Part shown: positions 31,449-40,930 of the stretch, piece by piece
Position numbering within the stretch: position 1 is the stretch's first letter
Layout of the letters: each line of letters begins with the position of its first letter
Source of the DNA: Pseudochelatococcus sp050946405
Lineage (GTDB): Bacteria > Pseudomonadota > Alphaproteobacteria > Rhizobiales > Beijerinckiaceae
NCBI RefSeq assembly: GCF_050946405.1
Contig: NZ_JBMNUS010000007.1
Span: forward strand, 124,001 to 188,000
Direction of reading: 5' to 3'
DNA: 64,000 nt
Notes under the pieces: model-generated
Databases searched by the model: none
The model's input: the letters and a program-made list of their open reading frames with translations, nothing else
Told to the model about the DNA's origin: nothing
Position numbers and translations under genes: made by a program

Positions 31449-32306
31449 TCACTTCAGCGGCAACCCCAGCCTGGCCAGCGTGTCCCGCAAGACATGACGG
31501 CCGTTCAGCGAGGCGATGGAGCGCAGGCGTCCGGTGACGAGTTCGCTCCAGCTTTGCGCGGGCAGCCGCTGCGTTTCGCGAAACGCCAGCGTATCCGCAT
31601 CGTGGCGCGCAATGCCGGCATCGCGTGACGGATCGTAGCTTTCCCGGTGCAGCACCACCTCCTGCGGCAGGCGCGGCTTCACGGCGGTCGCCACGGCGGG
31701 ATCGGGATGGCCCACCACGAGGCCCACGACCGCGAAGGCATGCGGCGGCAGCGACAGCAGCTCGGCCACCCCGGCGGGATCGTTGCGCAGGGCGCCGATG
31801 TAGACGGCGCCGAGCCCCAGCGATTCGGCCGCGACCAGCGCATTCTGCGCAGCGAGCACCGCGTCGATGGAAGCGACGAGGAAGGTATCGGTGTAGTCGA
31901 TCCCGACCAGCTCCGTTCCCTGCCGCTGCGCAACCCGCGCGGCGCGGGAGAGATCGGCGACCCAGACGAGAATCACCGGCGCGTCGAGGATATGCTTCTG
32001 TCCGCCCGCGATCTGCGCCAGCCGGGCGCGCTTCGCCGGATCGGTGACGGCGACGACGCTCCACGCCTGTACGTTGGAGGATGTCGGCGCGGAGGAGGCC
32101 GCCGCCACCAGCGTCTCGATCACGCCGGGCGCGAGCGGTCTGGTGAGGTAGCCCCGCACCGAGCGATGCGCGAGCAACAGCGCGATCGTATCGTTCCATT
32201 CCGCGATCGCGGGTTCGGCGGTGCCGTAGCGCCGGGCCACGGCGATCTCGGCTTCGGGTCGGGGTGCGGTTCCGCCATGGCGGACGGCCGCGATCTGCTC
32301 GCTCAC
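31449..32306 (-). CDS. NADPH-dependent nitroreductase/flavin reductase-like (NfsA/Frp type)
   Basis: This 285-residue nitroreductase-fold flavoprotein shows HRSVRGYLTRPLAPGVIETLVAAASSAPTSSNVQAW (HRSVRGYL; SAPTSSNVQAW), the FMN-binding region, then ESLGLGAVYIGALRNDP and GLVVGHPD, and ends with the RPRLP-like segment of NfsA/Frp enzymes. NfsA/Frp members reduce FMN or nitro compounds with NADPH. Next to four FMNH2-dependent monooxygenases, and with no classical DszD/SnaC-type reductase in view, it is a candidate source of FMNH2. That role is inference. Confidence 0.88.
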   Translation of the reverse strand: MSEQIAAVRHGGTAPRPEAEIAVARRYGTAEPAIAEWNDTIALLLAHRSVRGYLTRPLAPGVIETLVAAASSAPTSSNVQAWSVVAVTDPAKRARLAQIAGGQKHILDAPVILVWVADLSRAARVAQRQGTELVGIDYTDTFLVASIDAVLAAQNALVAAESLGLGAVYIGALRNDPAGVAELLSLPPHAFAVVGLVVGHPDPAVATAVKPRLPQEVVLHRESYDPSRDAGIARHDADTLAFRETQRLPAQSWSELVTGRLRSIASLNGRHVLRDTLARLGLPLK

Positions 32307-32354
32307 TGAACTATCCTCTTGCTCGGATGAAAGATTCCCGATGCGCCGGCGCAG

Positions 32355-33002
32355 TCATGCGCTCCGGGTCCGGTCCCGCCGGCCCGCATCGCGCGCGGCC
32401 GCCACATGCGCCGCGACCTTCGCCGCGTGGACGGCTTTGGCGGCGGCCTGGCGGGCGTCCGCCTCCTCGATGCTCGCGGCGGGCTCCTTCAGCGGCGTGG
32501 TGCCCGGCTTGCCGGCAAGCGGGCCGATGTGCTTCTCGAACGGCAGGGAGCGATAGAGGGCGAGATCGATCGCGGGATCGAACAGGCGGCGATAGCCGAG
32601 ACCCACGTATAGCGCGGTGGCCTCGGGCTGGCGAAAACCGGTCGTCAGGTAGACGCGCGTGTAGCCCTGCGCCGCGGCGGCGTCCTCCAGCGCGAGGACG
32701 ATGCGGCGCGCCAGCCCCTGACGGCGCAGGTCCGAACGTGTCCAGATGCGCTTGAATTCGGCGGTGTCGTCGTCGTAGCGCATGAACGCCCCGCCCGCGA
32801 TCGTCTCGCCCTCGCGCAGGATGAGGAGGAAGTTGCCGTCGGGCTCGGCGAAGGCCTCGGGCGGATACCTGTATAGTTCCGCCTTCGCCCCTTCACCGTC
32901 GAAAAGCGTGCCGTAACGGCTCTGATATTCCTGAATCAGATCCTCGATCAGCGGCTGCGCCCTCGGATCGAGCGGATTCGAAATGACAACCTGATCAACC
33001 AT
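32355..33002 (-). CDS. GNAT-family N-acetyltransferase
   Basis: This 215-residue protein has a GNAT core: GGAFMRYDDDTAEFKRIWT, the acetyl-CoA pyrophosphate loop RSDLRRQGLARRIVLALE (motif A, Arg-x2-Gly-x-Ala form) and YVGLGYRRLF (motif B). An Ala/Lys-rich, probably helical tail of about 45 residues follows the domain. It lies between the nitroreductase and LLM 4 genes on the same strand. The acceptor is unknown. N-acetyltransferases of this kind are often found in organosulfur or amino-acid-analogue utilisation clusters. Confidence 0.85.
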   Translation of the reverse strand: MVDQVVISNPLDPRAQPLIEDLIQEYQSRYGTLFDGEGAKAELYRYPPEAFAEPDGNFLLILREGETIAGGAFMRYDDDTAEFKRIWTRSDLRRQGLARRIVLALEDAAAAQGYTRVYLTTGFRQPEATALYVGLGYRRLFDPAIDLALYRSLPFEKHIGPLAGKPGTTPLKEPAASIEEADARQAAAKAVHAAKVAAHVAAARDAGRRDRTRSA

Positions 33003-33077
33003 TCTCGCCTCTCATGGGATAATCGCGTGCATCCCGCCCGCGGATCGGCCGCGGGCGGAAGAATGTCGTCGAAGGGA

Positions 33078-34415
33078 TCAGCCGGCCTTGCGGGCGGAGG
33101 GAGCCGGTTCGGCATAGCGGCTGCCCTTGCGCGGCAGGCCGAGATGATCGCGCAGGGTGTCGCCCTTCAGGTCGCGGGCGTAGCGTCCGCGCGCCTCGAG
33201 CTCGGGGATGACGAACCGCGTGAAATCGTCCAGATCCCGCTGCAGGAGCGCGAAGCTGAGGATGAAGCCGTCCGATGCGCCCGCGTCGATCCAGCGGATG
33301 ATCTCTTCCGCCACGTCGGCGCCGGTGCCGATGAAGTTCGGACGCGGCGTCGCGGCGACAAGCGCAGCCTCGCGCAGCGTCTGCCCCTTTGCCTTCGCCT
33401 CTTCCTTGATCCGGTCGGTGGTCGAGCGGAAGCTGTTGCGGCCGATGTCGCCCAGCTCCGGGAACGGCGCGTCGGGATCGTATTGCGAAAAATCGTGATG
33501 GTCGAAGTAACGGCCGAGATAGGCGAGCGCCTCCGGCAGCGAGACGAGGGCCTGCACCTCGCGGTATTTCTCCTCGGCCTCCTCGCGGGTTTCCGCGACG
33601 ATCGGGCTGATGCCGGGGAAGATCTTCACGTCGTCGCGCGAGCGGCCATGCGCCACGACGGCATCCTTGACGCGGCCGGTGAAGGTCCGCGTTTCCTCCA
33701 GCGAAGGCGCGTGCGTGAACACGCCTTCGGCATACTTGCCGGCCAGGCCGATGCCGGCATCCGACGATCCCGCCTGGAAGATCACCGGCTGCCCCTGCCG
33801 CGAGCGCGGCACGTTGAGCGGCCCCGCAACCTGGAAGAAGCGGCCCTTGTGGTTCAGCGCATGCAGCTTCGCGGGGTCGAAGAACCGTCCGGTCTCGCGG
33901 TCGCGGACCACGGCGTCGTCGTCCCAGCTATCCCAGAGGCCCTGCGTCACCTCCAGATATTCGTCGGCGATCTCGTAGCGCAGGGCGTGCTCGGGATGCG
34001 GCCGCGAGTAGTTGAGCGCCGTGCCTTCCAGCGGCGTCGTCACCACGTTCCAGCCCGCGCGCCCGTTCGAGAGAAGGTCGAGCGAAGCAAGCTGGCGCGC
34101 CACCGTATAGGGATCGGAATAGGAAGTGGACACCGTGCCCGCGAGGCCGATCTTCTTCGTCGCCAGCGCGAGCGCCGACAGCAGCGTGAGCGGCTCGAAC
34201 CTGTTCAGGAAGTGCGGAATGGACTTTTCGTTGATGTAGAGCCCGTCCGCGATGAAGGCGAAGGCGATGCCGGCCGCTTCCGCCTTCTGCGCCTGCGCGA
34301 TGTAGAAATCGAGGTTCACGCTCGCATCCGCCGGCCCCGACGGATGCTTCCACGCATTCATGTGGCGGCCCGCGCCGTTAAGCATGATGCCGAAGCTCAC
34401 CGGTTTGCCTGTCAT
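33078..34415 (-). CDS. LLM-class FMNH2-dependent monooxygenase 4
   Basis: This 445-residue NtaA/SnaA/DszA-type enzyme shows MLNGAGRHMNAWKHPSGPAD, TVSTSYSDPYTVARQLASLD, SNGRAGWNVVTTP, RSRQGQPVIFQAGSSDAG and the end LRDHLGLPRKGSRYAEP. It is the most DszA/NtaA-like of the four. The ATG at 34415 follows GGGAGACGATC; an upstream in-frame ATG at 34586 is not supported by any family sequence. It is transcribed on the minus strand with the GNAT and nitroreductase genes, forming a second transcription unit that converges on the ABC/LLM operon. Confidence 0.93.
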   Translation of the reverse strand: MTGKPVSFGIMLNGAGRHMNAWKHPSGPADASVNLDFYIAQAQKAEAAGIAFAFIADGLYINEKSIPHFLNRFEPLTLLSALALATKKIGLAGTVSTSYSDPYTVARQLASLDLLSNGRAGWNVVTTPLEGTALNYSRPHPEHALRYEIADEYLEVTQGLWDSWDDDAVVRDRETGRFFDPAKLHALNHKGRFFQVAGPLNVPRSRQGQPVIFQAGSSDAGIGLAGKYAEGVFTHAPSLEETRTFTGRVKDAVVAHGRSRDDVKIFPGISPIVAETREEAEEKYREVQALVSLPEALAYLGRYFDHHDFSQYDPDAPFPELGDIGRNSFRSTTDRIKEEAKAKGQTLREAALVAATPRPNFIGTGADVAEEIIRWIDAGASDGFILSFALLQRDLDDFTRFVIPELEARGRYARDLKGDTLRDHLGLPRKGSRYAEPAPSARKAG

Positions 34416-34909
34416 GATCGTCTCCCTGTTTCCGGCCCGCGCAAGCCGTGGCGTGCATCCGGGCGATAATGCGATGGAGCGAGGTCGCGCCGCCCCGCAC
34501 GGCGACGGGCATCCCGGCCGCCGGCGCAGGATACGTGCATGGAAGCGATCGGCATGGATGACGAACCTCGGTCTGGAATTCGTCATACAGTCGCATAATT
34601 CGATAGGGTTTGTCGCCTAAAAAATCGACGCCTCGACAGCGATAACGCGTCGCAGCCCGGAAACGGCGGGACGCGCGGATCCGACAGGAAATCAAGGGGA
34701 AAATGCGGCAGGCGTAGCGCGCGAAACGGTGCGCCATTATTAGAGCGGCGTGCATTCAAATGGAATCGTCACGCCGCTCTGAATTCTATATTTTACCGCA
34801 ACTTGCATTCAATTCGATGGATCGATTTGAACGCAAACTGCTCAAGTGTGGGGCAATGGACGGCACGGCACGGGAAAGGCGCGCAGCCTTCCCCGCCCCG
34901 GACGACGCG
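34416..34909. other. Intergenic region between LLM 4 and fghA
   Basis: This 494-base gap is the upstream region of LLM 4 on the minus strand and the 3' region of fghA. It is more A+T-rich than the surroundings around 34590-34620 and 34780-34830. It contains one dispersed palindrome (34742-34780) and an imperfect G+C-rich stem (34872-34894) just past the fghA stop that could help end that transcript. I see no gene. Confidence 0.55.
34742..34780. repeat. Dispersed intergenic palindrome, copy 1
   Basis: Perfect 11-base arms AGAGCGGCGTG and CACGCCGCTCT enclose a 17-base loop with ATTCAAATGGAAT. Related stems with GAGC/GCTC ends occur at 59050 and 62246, and a decayed half at 42096. Confidence 0.8.
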
Positions 34910-35746
34910 TCAGCGCCCCAGACGCCCGGCGTGCCAGGCGATATGATCGGCCATGAAGGTCGAGATGAAATTGTAGGAGTGGTCGTAACCTTCCCGAACA
35001 TTGAGCGAAAGCGCGATGTTCGCCCCGAGGCATGCCTCAAGCAGAAGCCACGGCCGCAATCCGCCGGTCAGAAACGGGTCCGCGGAACCCTGATCGACGA
35101 GGATTTCGTCCACGCGATGACCGTCCTCGATCAGGCTCACGGCGTCATAGGCCCGCCATGCGGCTTCGTCGGGGCCGAGATATTTCTCGAAGGCGGGCCG
35201 CGACCAGTCGGCGATCGAGGGGCGCACGATCGGCGCGAAGGCCGACACCGAACGGAAGCGGCGCGGATTCTTCAGCGCGAAGGTCAGCGCGCCGTGCCCG
35301 CCCATCGAATGGCCGAAAACGCCCTGCCGGTCGAGATCGACCGGAAACGCCGCGCCGATGAGTTCCGTCAATTCCGACAGGACATAGCGCTGCATGTTGT
35401 AGTGCTGCGAGAACGGCGCCTGCGTCGCATCGAGGTAGAAACCCGCGCCCTGGCCGAACTGCCAGTTGTCCTTCTCGTCGGGAACCGCCGCGCCGCGCGG
35501 GCTGGTGTCGGGGCAGACGATTGCGACGCCGTATTCCGCCGCCGCGCGGCGATACTCGCCCTTGTCCATGACGTTCTGGTGGGTGCAGGTGAGCCCGGAG
35601 AGGTACCACAGCACCGGCACCTTCTCCCGCCCGGCCTGCGGCGGGAGATAGATCGCGAACGTCATGTCGCACCGGCAGGCGTCCGATGCGTGGGAATAGA
35701 CGTGCTGGACGCCGCCGAAAGCCTTGCCGGCCGAAACCTGTTGCAT
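34910..35746 (-). CDS. fghA: S-formylglutathione hydrolase
   Basis: This 278-residue serine esterase hydrolyses S-formylglutathione to formate and glutathione, the second step of glutathione-dependent formaldehyde removal. The sequence shows LWYLSGLTCTHQN (oxyanion Cys-containing loop), CPDTSPRG, the nucleophile elbow GHSMGGHGAL with Ser147, the acid in DQGSADPFL and the catalytic His in YDHSYNFISTF. These are hallmarks of the esterase-D family. The ATG at 35746 follows GCGAGGAGC. It lies 28 bases after the frmA-type dehydrogenase gene in the same operon. Confidence 0.96.
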   Translation of the reverse strand: MQQVSAGKAFGGVQHVYSHASDACRCDMTFAIYLPPQAGREKVPVLWYLSGLTCTHQNVMDKGEYRRAAAEYGVAIVCPDTSPRGAAVPDEKDNWQFGQGAGFYLDATQAPFSQHYNMQRYVLSELTELIGAAFPVDLDRQGVFGHSMGGHGALTFALKNPRRFRSVSAFAPIVRPSIADWSRPAFEKYLGPDEAAWRAYDAVSLIEDGHRVDEILVDQGSADPFLTGGLRPWLLLEACLGANIALSLNVREGYDHSYNFISTFMADHIAWHAGRLGR

Positions 35747-35774
35747 CTCGTGCTCCTCGCTCGCCCGTGCCGCT

Positions 35775-36887
<1,113 letters not shown>

Positions 36888-36931
36888 GACGATGTTCCCT
36901 TCACGTTGTTTGCCCCGGATCGCCCGGACGA

Positions 36932-37219
36932 CTATTTAAGGTAGGTACGCAACAGTCGCATGATGCCGTCTATCTCCGCATCCGGCGCGGCGGCCGCGCC
37001 ATCGGCCTCATCACGCTGATGCCCGAAAGTTTCGCGCAGATGGCTTTCCAGCACTTCGGCCATCAGCCCGTTGGCCGCGCCGCGCAAGGCCGCGATCTGC
37101 TGCAACAGCGCGCCGCATTCGGTGCCGGCCTCCACGGCGCGCTCCAGCGCCTCGGCCTGCCCCCTGATCCGGCGCAGGCGCGTCAGGGCGCGTTTCTTAT
37201 CCTCGGGCGAATGCGGCAT
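36932..37219 (-). CDS. frmR: Formaldehyde-sensing repressor FrmR (CsoR/RcnR family)
   Basis: This 95-residue all-helical repressor matches FrmR closely: MPHSPEDKKRALTRLRRIRG, Cys35 in TECGALLQQIAALRGAANG and His60 in ESHLRETF. In E. coli FrmR, Pro2 and Cys35 are the residues joined by formaldehyde; both are present. A short acidic/Ala-rich insert precedes the RLLRTYLK end. The ATG at 37219 follows GGGGAGG. As frmR has only 43 bases between it and the NTF2-like gene upstream, it is probably transcribed from the promoter in front of that gene. Confidence 0.94.
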   Translation of the reverse strand: MPHSPEDKKRALTRLRRIRGQAEALERAVEAGTECGALLQQIAALRGAANGLMAEVLESHLRETFGHQRDEADGAAAAPDAEIDGIMRLLRTYLK

Positions 37220-37262
37220 GAAACCTCCCCGGCGGCAGGCAGCGCGACCATCCGCCGGACCG

Positions 37263-37664
37263 TCATCCGCCGACCTGCGCGATCCAGTCGTTGAGATTAT
37301 AGTAATTGGTGATGCGCGCCACCTTGCCGTCACGGATCTCGAAGAACGCGCCGGCGGGCAGCACGTATTTCTGCCCCCTCGCCTCCGGCAGCCCCGCGTC
37401 GGTTTGCAGATACTCGCCATGGACGATGAATTCCGCCGCGCCGCGCGTGCCGTCCGCGCCCTCCAGAATCGCGATGTCCGTCAGCGTTTCCCTGTAGCTG
37501 CGGTTCATGCGTTCGAGAAAGGCGCGGAAAGCCTCCCGGCCGACTTCCCGCCCGCCCTGGTTGATGTCGTGCACGACATCCTCGGCGAGCAGGGCGAGGA
37601 AATCCTCCACATCCCCGCGGTTGAAGGCGTCGTAATAGGCGCGAATGGTTTCGCCGGCGCTCAT
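37263..37664 (-). CDS. NTF2-like/SnoaL-type protein
   Basis: This 133-residue single-domain protein of the nuclear transport factor 2 fold shows IRAYYDAFNRGDVEDFLALLAEDVVHDINQ (YDAFNRGDVEDFLALL), YLQTDAGLPEARGQKYVLPAG and FEIRDGKVARITNYYNL. It belongs to the group often annotated as ketosteroid isomerase-related. Enzymatic function is not predictable. It starts at 37664, 43 bases ahead of frmR on the same strand, so it may be the first gene of a formaldehyde-responsive operon. Confidence 0.8.
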   Translation of the reverse strand: MSAGETIRAYYDAFNRGDVEDFLALLAEDVVHDINQGGREVGREAFRAFLERMNRSYRETLTDIAILEGADGTRGAAEFIVHGEYLQTDAGLPEARGQKYVLPAGAFFEIRDGKVARITNYYNLNDWIAQVGG

Positions 37665-37712
37665 GAAGGTTCCCCCGGATATGTCGCGAAAGCGATGGAT
37701 CGCGATTCGGAC

Positions 37713-37729
37713 ATACTCTATACCAGTAT
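37713..37729. promoter_or_regulatory. Candidate FrmR operator in the divergent promoter region
   Basis: ATACTCTATACCAGTAT is a dyad with ATACT and AGTAT arms around CTATACC, the A/T-flanked layout seen in CsoR/FrmR-family operators. It lies 49 bases upstream of the NTF2-like start and overlaps a plausible minus-strand promoter (TTGCAA at 37737-37742). The 95-base gap also serves the plus-strand GNAT gene. Confidence 0.45.
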
Positions 37730-37759
37730 CCGGGCATTGCAAGAAACGGAGAAGAGCCA

Positions 37760-38347
37760 ATGCGGACGATCATGCGGCAGGGCGAGGAAGTCGGCCCCTA
37801 CATCGATGATCTCGCCCGCCTGCGCATTGCGGTGTTTCGCGCCTTTCCCTATCTCTACGAAGGCACGCCGGATTACGAGCGCGACTATCTCGCGACCTAT
37901 GCGCGCTCGGCGCAAAGCCTGTTCGTGCTGGCGCTCGACGGCGAGACGGTGGTGGGCGCCTCGACCGGCATTCCCATGCGCGAGGAGACGGAGGCGTTCA
38001 AGGCGCCCTTTCTCGATGGCGGCTGGAATCCCGACCGTATCTTCTACTTCGGCGAATCGGTGCTGCTGCCGGCCTATCGCGGAAGGGGGATCGGCGTGCG
38101 CTTCTTCGAGGAGCGCGAGGCCCATGCCCGCCGCCAGGGGGGCTTCGACCATTGCTGCTTCTGCGCCGTGGAGCGCCCGGCCGATCATCCGTTGCGGCCG
38201 GCGGACCACGAGCCGCTCGATGCGTTCTGGAACCGGCGCGGCTACCGTCACCAGCCGCAACTGCGCACGCGGTTCGTCTGGCGCGACGTCGGCGACGAGG
38301 CGGAGACCGCCAAACCCATGTCGTTCTGGCTGAAGGAGATTCGCTGA
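37760..38347 (+). CDS. GNAT-family N-acetyltransferase (carbon-nitrogen hydrolase-associated)
   Basis: This 195-residue GNAT protein shows LARLRIAVFRAFPYLYEGTPDYERDYLATYA (RIAVFRAFPYLYEG), FGESVLLPAYRGRGIGVRFFEEREAHA with the RGRGIG acetyl-CoA loop, and FWNRRGYRHQPQL near the end. The sequence type is the one found next to, or fused with, nitrilase-superfamily amidohydrolases. Its stop overlaps the next start by one base (TGATG), so the two act together. GGAG precedes the ATG. Substrate unknown. Confidence 0.9.
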   Translation: MRTIMRQGEEVGPYIDDLARLRIAVFRAFPYLYEGTPDYERDYLATYARSAQSLFVLALDGETVVGASTGIPMREETEAFKAPFLDGGWNPDRIFYFGESVLLPAYRGRGIGVRFFEEREAHARRQGGFDHCCFCAVERPADHPLRPADHEPLDAFWNRRGYRHQPQLRTRFVWRDVGDEAETAKPMSFWLKEIR

Positions 38348-39231
38348 TGGTAACGTTCGCCGCCTGCCAGTATGCATTCTCGCTCTTCGACGATTTCGCA
38401 GCCTATGCGGCGCATCTCGACGCGCTGGCCGGCGAGGCGGCCGGCAACGGGGCGCAACTGCTCCTGCTGCCCGAATACGCCGCCATGGCGCTGACCGGCC
38501 TTCTGCCGGAGGATGCGCGCGGCGATCTCGGCCGCTCGATCGCGGGCATCCAGCCGCTCATTCCCGACTGGCTCGCCCTGTGCGAGGACATCGCCCGCAG
38601 GCGCGGCGTCCACTTCTGCCCCGGCTCCGCGCCGGTGCTGGATGCCGACGGGCGATACCGCAACCGCGCTTTCCTCTTCGGGCCGGAAGGGCGTATCGGC
38701 CATCAGGACAAGATCATCATGACCCGGTTCGAGCGGGAGCAATGGTTCATCGCCGGCGGCGTCGAGGGGCTGCGCACCTTCGACACGCCCCACGGCAGGC
38801 TCGGCATCCTCATCTGCTACGACAACGAGTTTCCCATGCTCGCCCGCCGTCTGGCGGAGATGGGGGCCGATCTCGTCCTCGCGCCGAGCTGCACGGACAC
38901 TGAGGCCGGCTATCACCGCGTGCGCATCGGCGCGCAGGCGCGCGCGCTGGAAAACCAGTTCGCGGTGCTGGTCTCGCCCACCGCCGGCAAGGCTCCGTGG
39001 TCGCCGGCCGTGGACGAGAACCACGGCCGCGCCGCCCTCTACGTGCCCGCCGACCACGGCATGCCGCCCGATGGCGTCTTCGCCAGCAGCGAGGCGGTCT
39101 TCACCGAAACGAGCCGCTGGCTCCATGGCGCCATCGATCTCGCCCGCGTCAGGGAACTGCGCCACAAGGGGCAGGTCGCGCTCTTCCGCGACTGGCCGGA
39201 ACAATTCGACGTGCATCCCGCCGCGCGATGA
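38347..39231 (+). CDS. Carbon-nitrogen hydrolase (nitrilase superfamily)
   Basis: This 294-residue amidase-type enzyme has the Glu43-Lys122-Cys157 triad visible in LLPEYAAM, GHQDKIIMTRFE and LICYDNEFP. The remaining sequence (APSCTDTEAGYHRVRIGAQARALENQ) is typical of the branch paired with GNAT proteins. It should hydrolyse an amide or N-carbamoyl bond. The ATG overlaps the stop of the upstream acetyltransferase, consistent with a two-enzyme unit or separated form of a fused protein known elsewhere. Confidence 0.92.
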   Translation: MVTFAACQYAFSLFDDFAAYAAHLDALAGEAAGNGAQLLLLPEYAAMALTGLLPEDARGDLGRSIAGIQPLIPDWLALCEDIARRRGVHFCPGSAPVLDADGRYRNRAFLFGPEGRIGHQDKIIMTRFEREQWFIAGGVEGLRTFDTPHGRLGILICYDNEFPMLARRLAEMGADLVLAPSCTDTEAGYHRVRIGAQARALENQFAVLVSPTAGKAPWSPAVDENHGRAALYVPADHGMPPDGVFASSEAVFTETSRWLHGAIDLARVRELRHKGQVALFRDWPEQFDVHPAAR

Positions 39232-39253
39232 ACGCTCCGGCGCGCCACATGCA

Positions 39254-40159
39254 TCAAGGGCATGGCACAAGCGCGCGCTTCGCGGTCGCGATGACGTTCC
39301 GCGTCAGGCCGGCGAGCCGGTCCGCGGCAAGCCGGTTCACCTGCCAGAACAGCGGCACGTCCAGCGGCGCGCCGGCAACGGGTTCGACCAGCCGGCCGGA
39401 GGCCAGATGCTCCCTGACCAGCATCGCCGGGTTGAGCCCCCATCCCATCCCGGCAAGGCACGCCTCGACGAAACCCTGCGTCGACGGCAGCCAGTGGGTC
39501 GGAAAAGCGACGTCCAGACCGCACGTCCGCCGTGCCCAGGCATGCTGAAGGCGATCCTTCTGGTTGAAGGTGAGCGCCGGCGCGCCCGCGAGCGCTTCGG
39601 CCGTCACTCCCGCGGGGAAGTGACGCCGCACGTAATCGGGGCTCGCCGTCGCATGGTAGCGGAGCGCGCCGAGGGAGACGACGCGGCACCCCTGCACCGG
39701 CTTGGCGAGGGACGTGACGGCAGCCAGCACGCGGCCGCGTTGCAACCATTCCGCCGTATGGTCCTGATCGTCGACCGCGATGGCGAAGAGGCAATCAGCC
39801 TCCCGCGCGAATGCCGGAAGGGCCGCGAGAAACCACGTTCCCAGACTGTCGGCATTGGTCGCGATGTTGAGCGTCACCCTTTGCGGGGGCTGCGCCGGAT
39901 CGGCGATCCCCGGCAGATGCGCCATCAGCTCGCTTTCGAGCAGGCCGACATGCTCCAGGTGCCGGCACAGCCACGCTCCCTTTTCGGTCGCGGTGCATGG
40001 CGCGCCTCTCTCGATCAGCACCGCGCCGAGACGCTCCTCAAGCTGCCTGACGCGCTGGGAGACCGCCGAGGGCGTCACATTCAGGGCTCGGGCGGCCTTC
40101 TCGAAGCTGCCGGTCTGCACGACCATGGCGACGGCGCGCGCGGCGGGATAGTCGATCAT
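39254..40159 (-). CDS. argP: ArgP/LysG-type LysR regulator of amino-acid export
   Basis: This 301-residue LysR regulator has its HTH at residues 1-60 (AVAMVVQTGSFEKAARALNVTPSAVSQRVRQLEERLG, in part GSFEKAARALNVTPSAVSQR) and a substrate-binding domain with LNIATNADSLGTWFL. This is the ArgP (IciA)/LysG group. It is divergent from a LysE/ArgO exporter gene across 73 bases, the standard arrangement in which lysine or arginine turns on export. A perfect 8-base dyad lies between them. Confidence 0.92.
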   Translation of the reverse strand: MIDYPAARAVAMVVQTGSFEKAARALNVTPSAVSQRVRQLEERLGAVLIERGAPCTATEKGAWLCRHLEHVGLLESELMAHLPGIADPAQPPQRVTLNIATNADSLGTWFLAALPAFAREADCLFAIAVDDQDHTAEWLQRGRVLAAVTSLAKPVQGCRVVSLGALRYHATASPDYVRRHFPAGVTAEALAGAPALTFNQKDRLQHAWARRTCGLDVAFPTHWLPSTQGFVEACLAGMGWGLNPAMLVREHLASGRLVEPVAGAPLDVPLFWQVNRLAADRLAGLTRNVIATAKRALVPCP

Positions 40160-40176
40160 GAATCAGCCAGGCTAAA

Positions 40177-40204
40177 TCAGGATAAGGCGATTTAACTATC
40201 CTGA
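40177..40204. promoter_or_regulatory. Candidate ArgP/LysG operator
   Basis: TCAGGATA (40177-40184) and TATCCTGA (40197-40204) are perfect inverted arms with a 12-base A+T-rich spacer in the 73-base divergent gap between the regulator and the lysE-type gene. Confidence 0.6.
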
Positions 40205-40232
40205 ACACGGGAGCGCGGATATCTCAAGCCCC

Positions 40233-40844
40233 ATGAATCTTTCGGTTTTCCTCACCGGCATGACGATGGGCCTGAGCCTGATCGTCGCCATCGGCGCGCA
40301 GAACGCCTTCGTGCTGCGGCAGGGGCTGCGGCATGAACATGTGTTCGCGGTCTGTCTGGCCTGCGCGGTGTCCGACGCGATCCTGATCCTGCTCGGCGTG
40401 ACCGGCTTCGGCAAGATGATGGCGCTGGCGCCGTGGCTCGATCCGGCCATGCGCCTTTTCGGGGCCGCCTTCCTGATCTGGTATGGCGGGAAAAGCCTGC
40501 TCTCCGCCCTGCGCTCCGGCGAGGCGCTGGCGGTCGGCGCGGGGGCGGAAAAACGCGGCCTGCCGGCGACGCTGCTGGCCTGCCTCGCCTTCACCTGGCT
40601 CAACCCGCATGTCTATCTCGATACGGTCGTGTTGCTGGGCTCGATCTCGACGCAGTTTCCGGGCTTCGAAGCCTCCTTCGCGGCGGGGGCCATGTCGGCA
40701 TCGTTCCTTTTCTTCTTCTCGCTCGGCTACGGCGCGAAGCGGCTGCGGCCGCTTTTCGCCAGGCCATCGGCGTGGCGCGTGCTTGAGGCCGCCATCGCCC
40801 TCGTCATGTGGACCATCGCGCTCGGGCTGATCGCCGGCGCGTGA
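40233..40844 (+). CDS. lysE: LysE/ArgO family basic amino-acid exporter
   Basis: This 203-residue inner-membrane protein with five to six hydrophobic segments shows TGMTMGLSLIVAIGAQNAFVLRQGL (GAQNAFVLRQGL), LACAVSDAILILLGVTGFG and FTWLNPHVYLDTVVLLGS, the signatures of LysE/ArgO exporters of L-lysine and L-arginine. It is divergent from its ArgP-type regulator. Which amino acid it exports cannot be told from sequence. Confidence 0.94.
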   Translation: MNLSVFLTGMTMGLSLIVAIGAQNAFVLRQGLRHEHVFAVCLACAVSDAILILLGVTGFGKMMALAPWLDPAMRLFGAAFLIWYGGKSLLSALRSGEALAVGAGAEKRGLPATLLACLAFTWLNPHVYLDTVVLLGSISTQFPGFEASFAAGAMSASFLFFFSLGYGAKRLRPLFARPSAWRVLEAAIALVMWTIALGLIAGA

Positions 40845-40930
40845 GGCGCAGGCCGCCTTCATGCGACACGAATCGGCAACGACGGGCCGTTCATGCTATG
40901 ATCCTCCGCGATATCCATCGGGAGGCTGCC

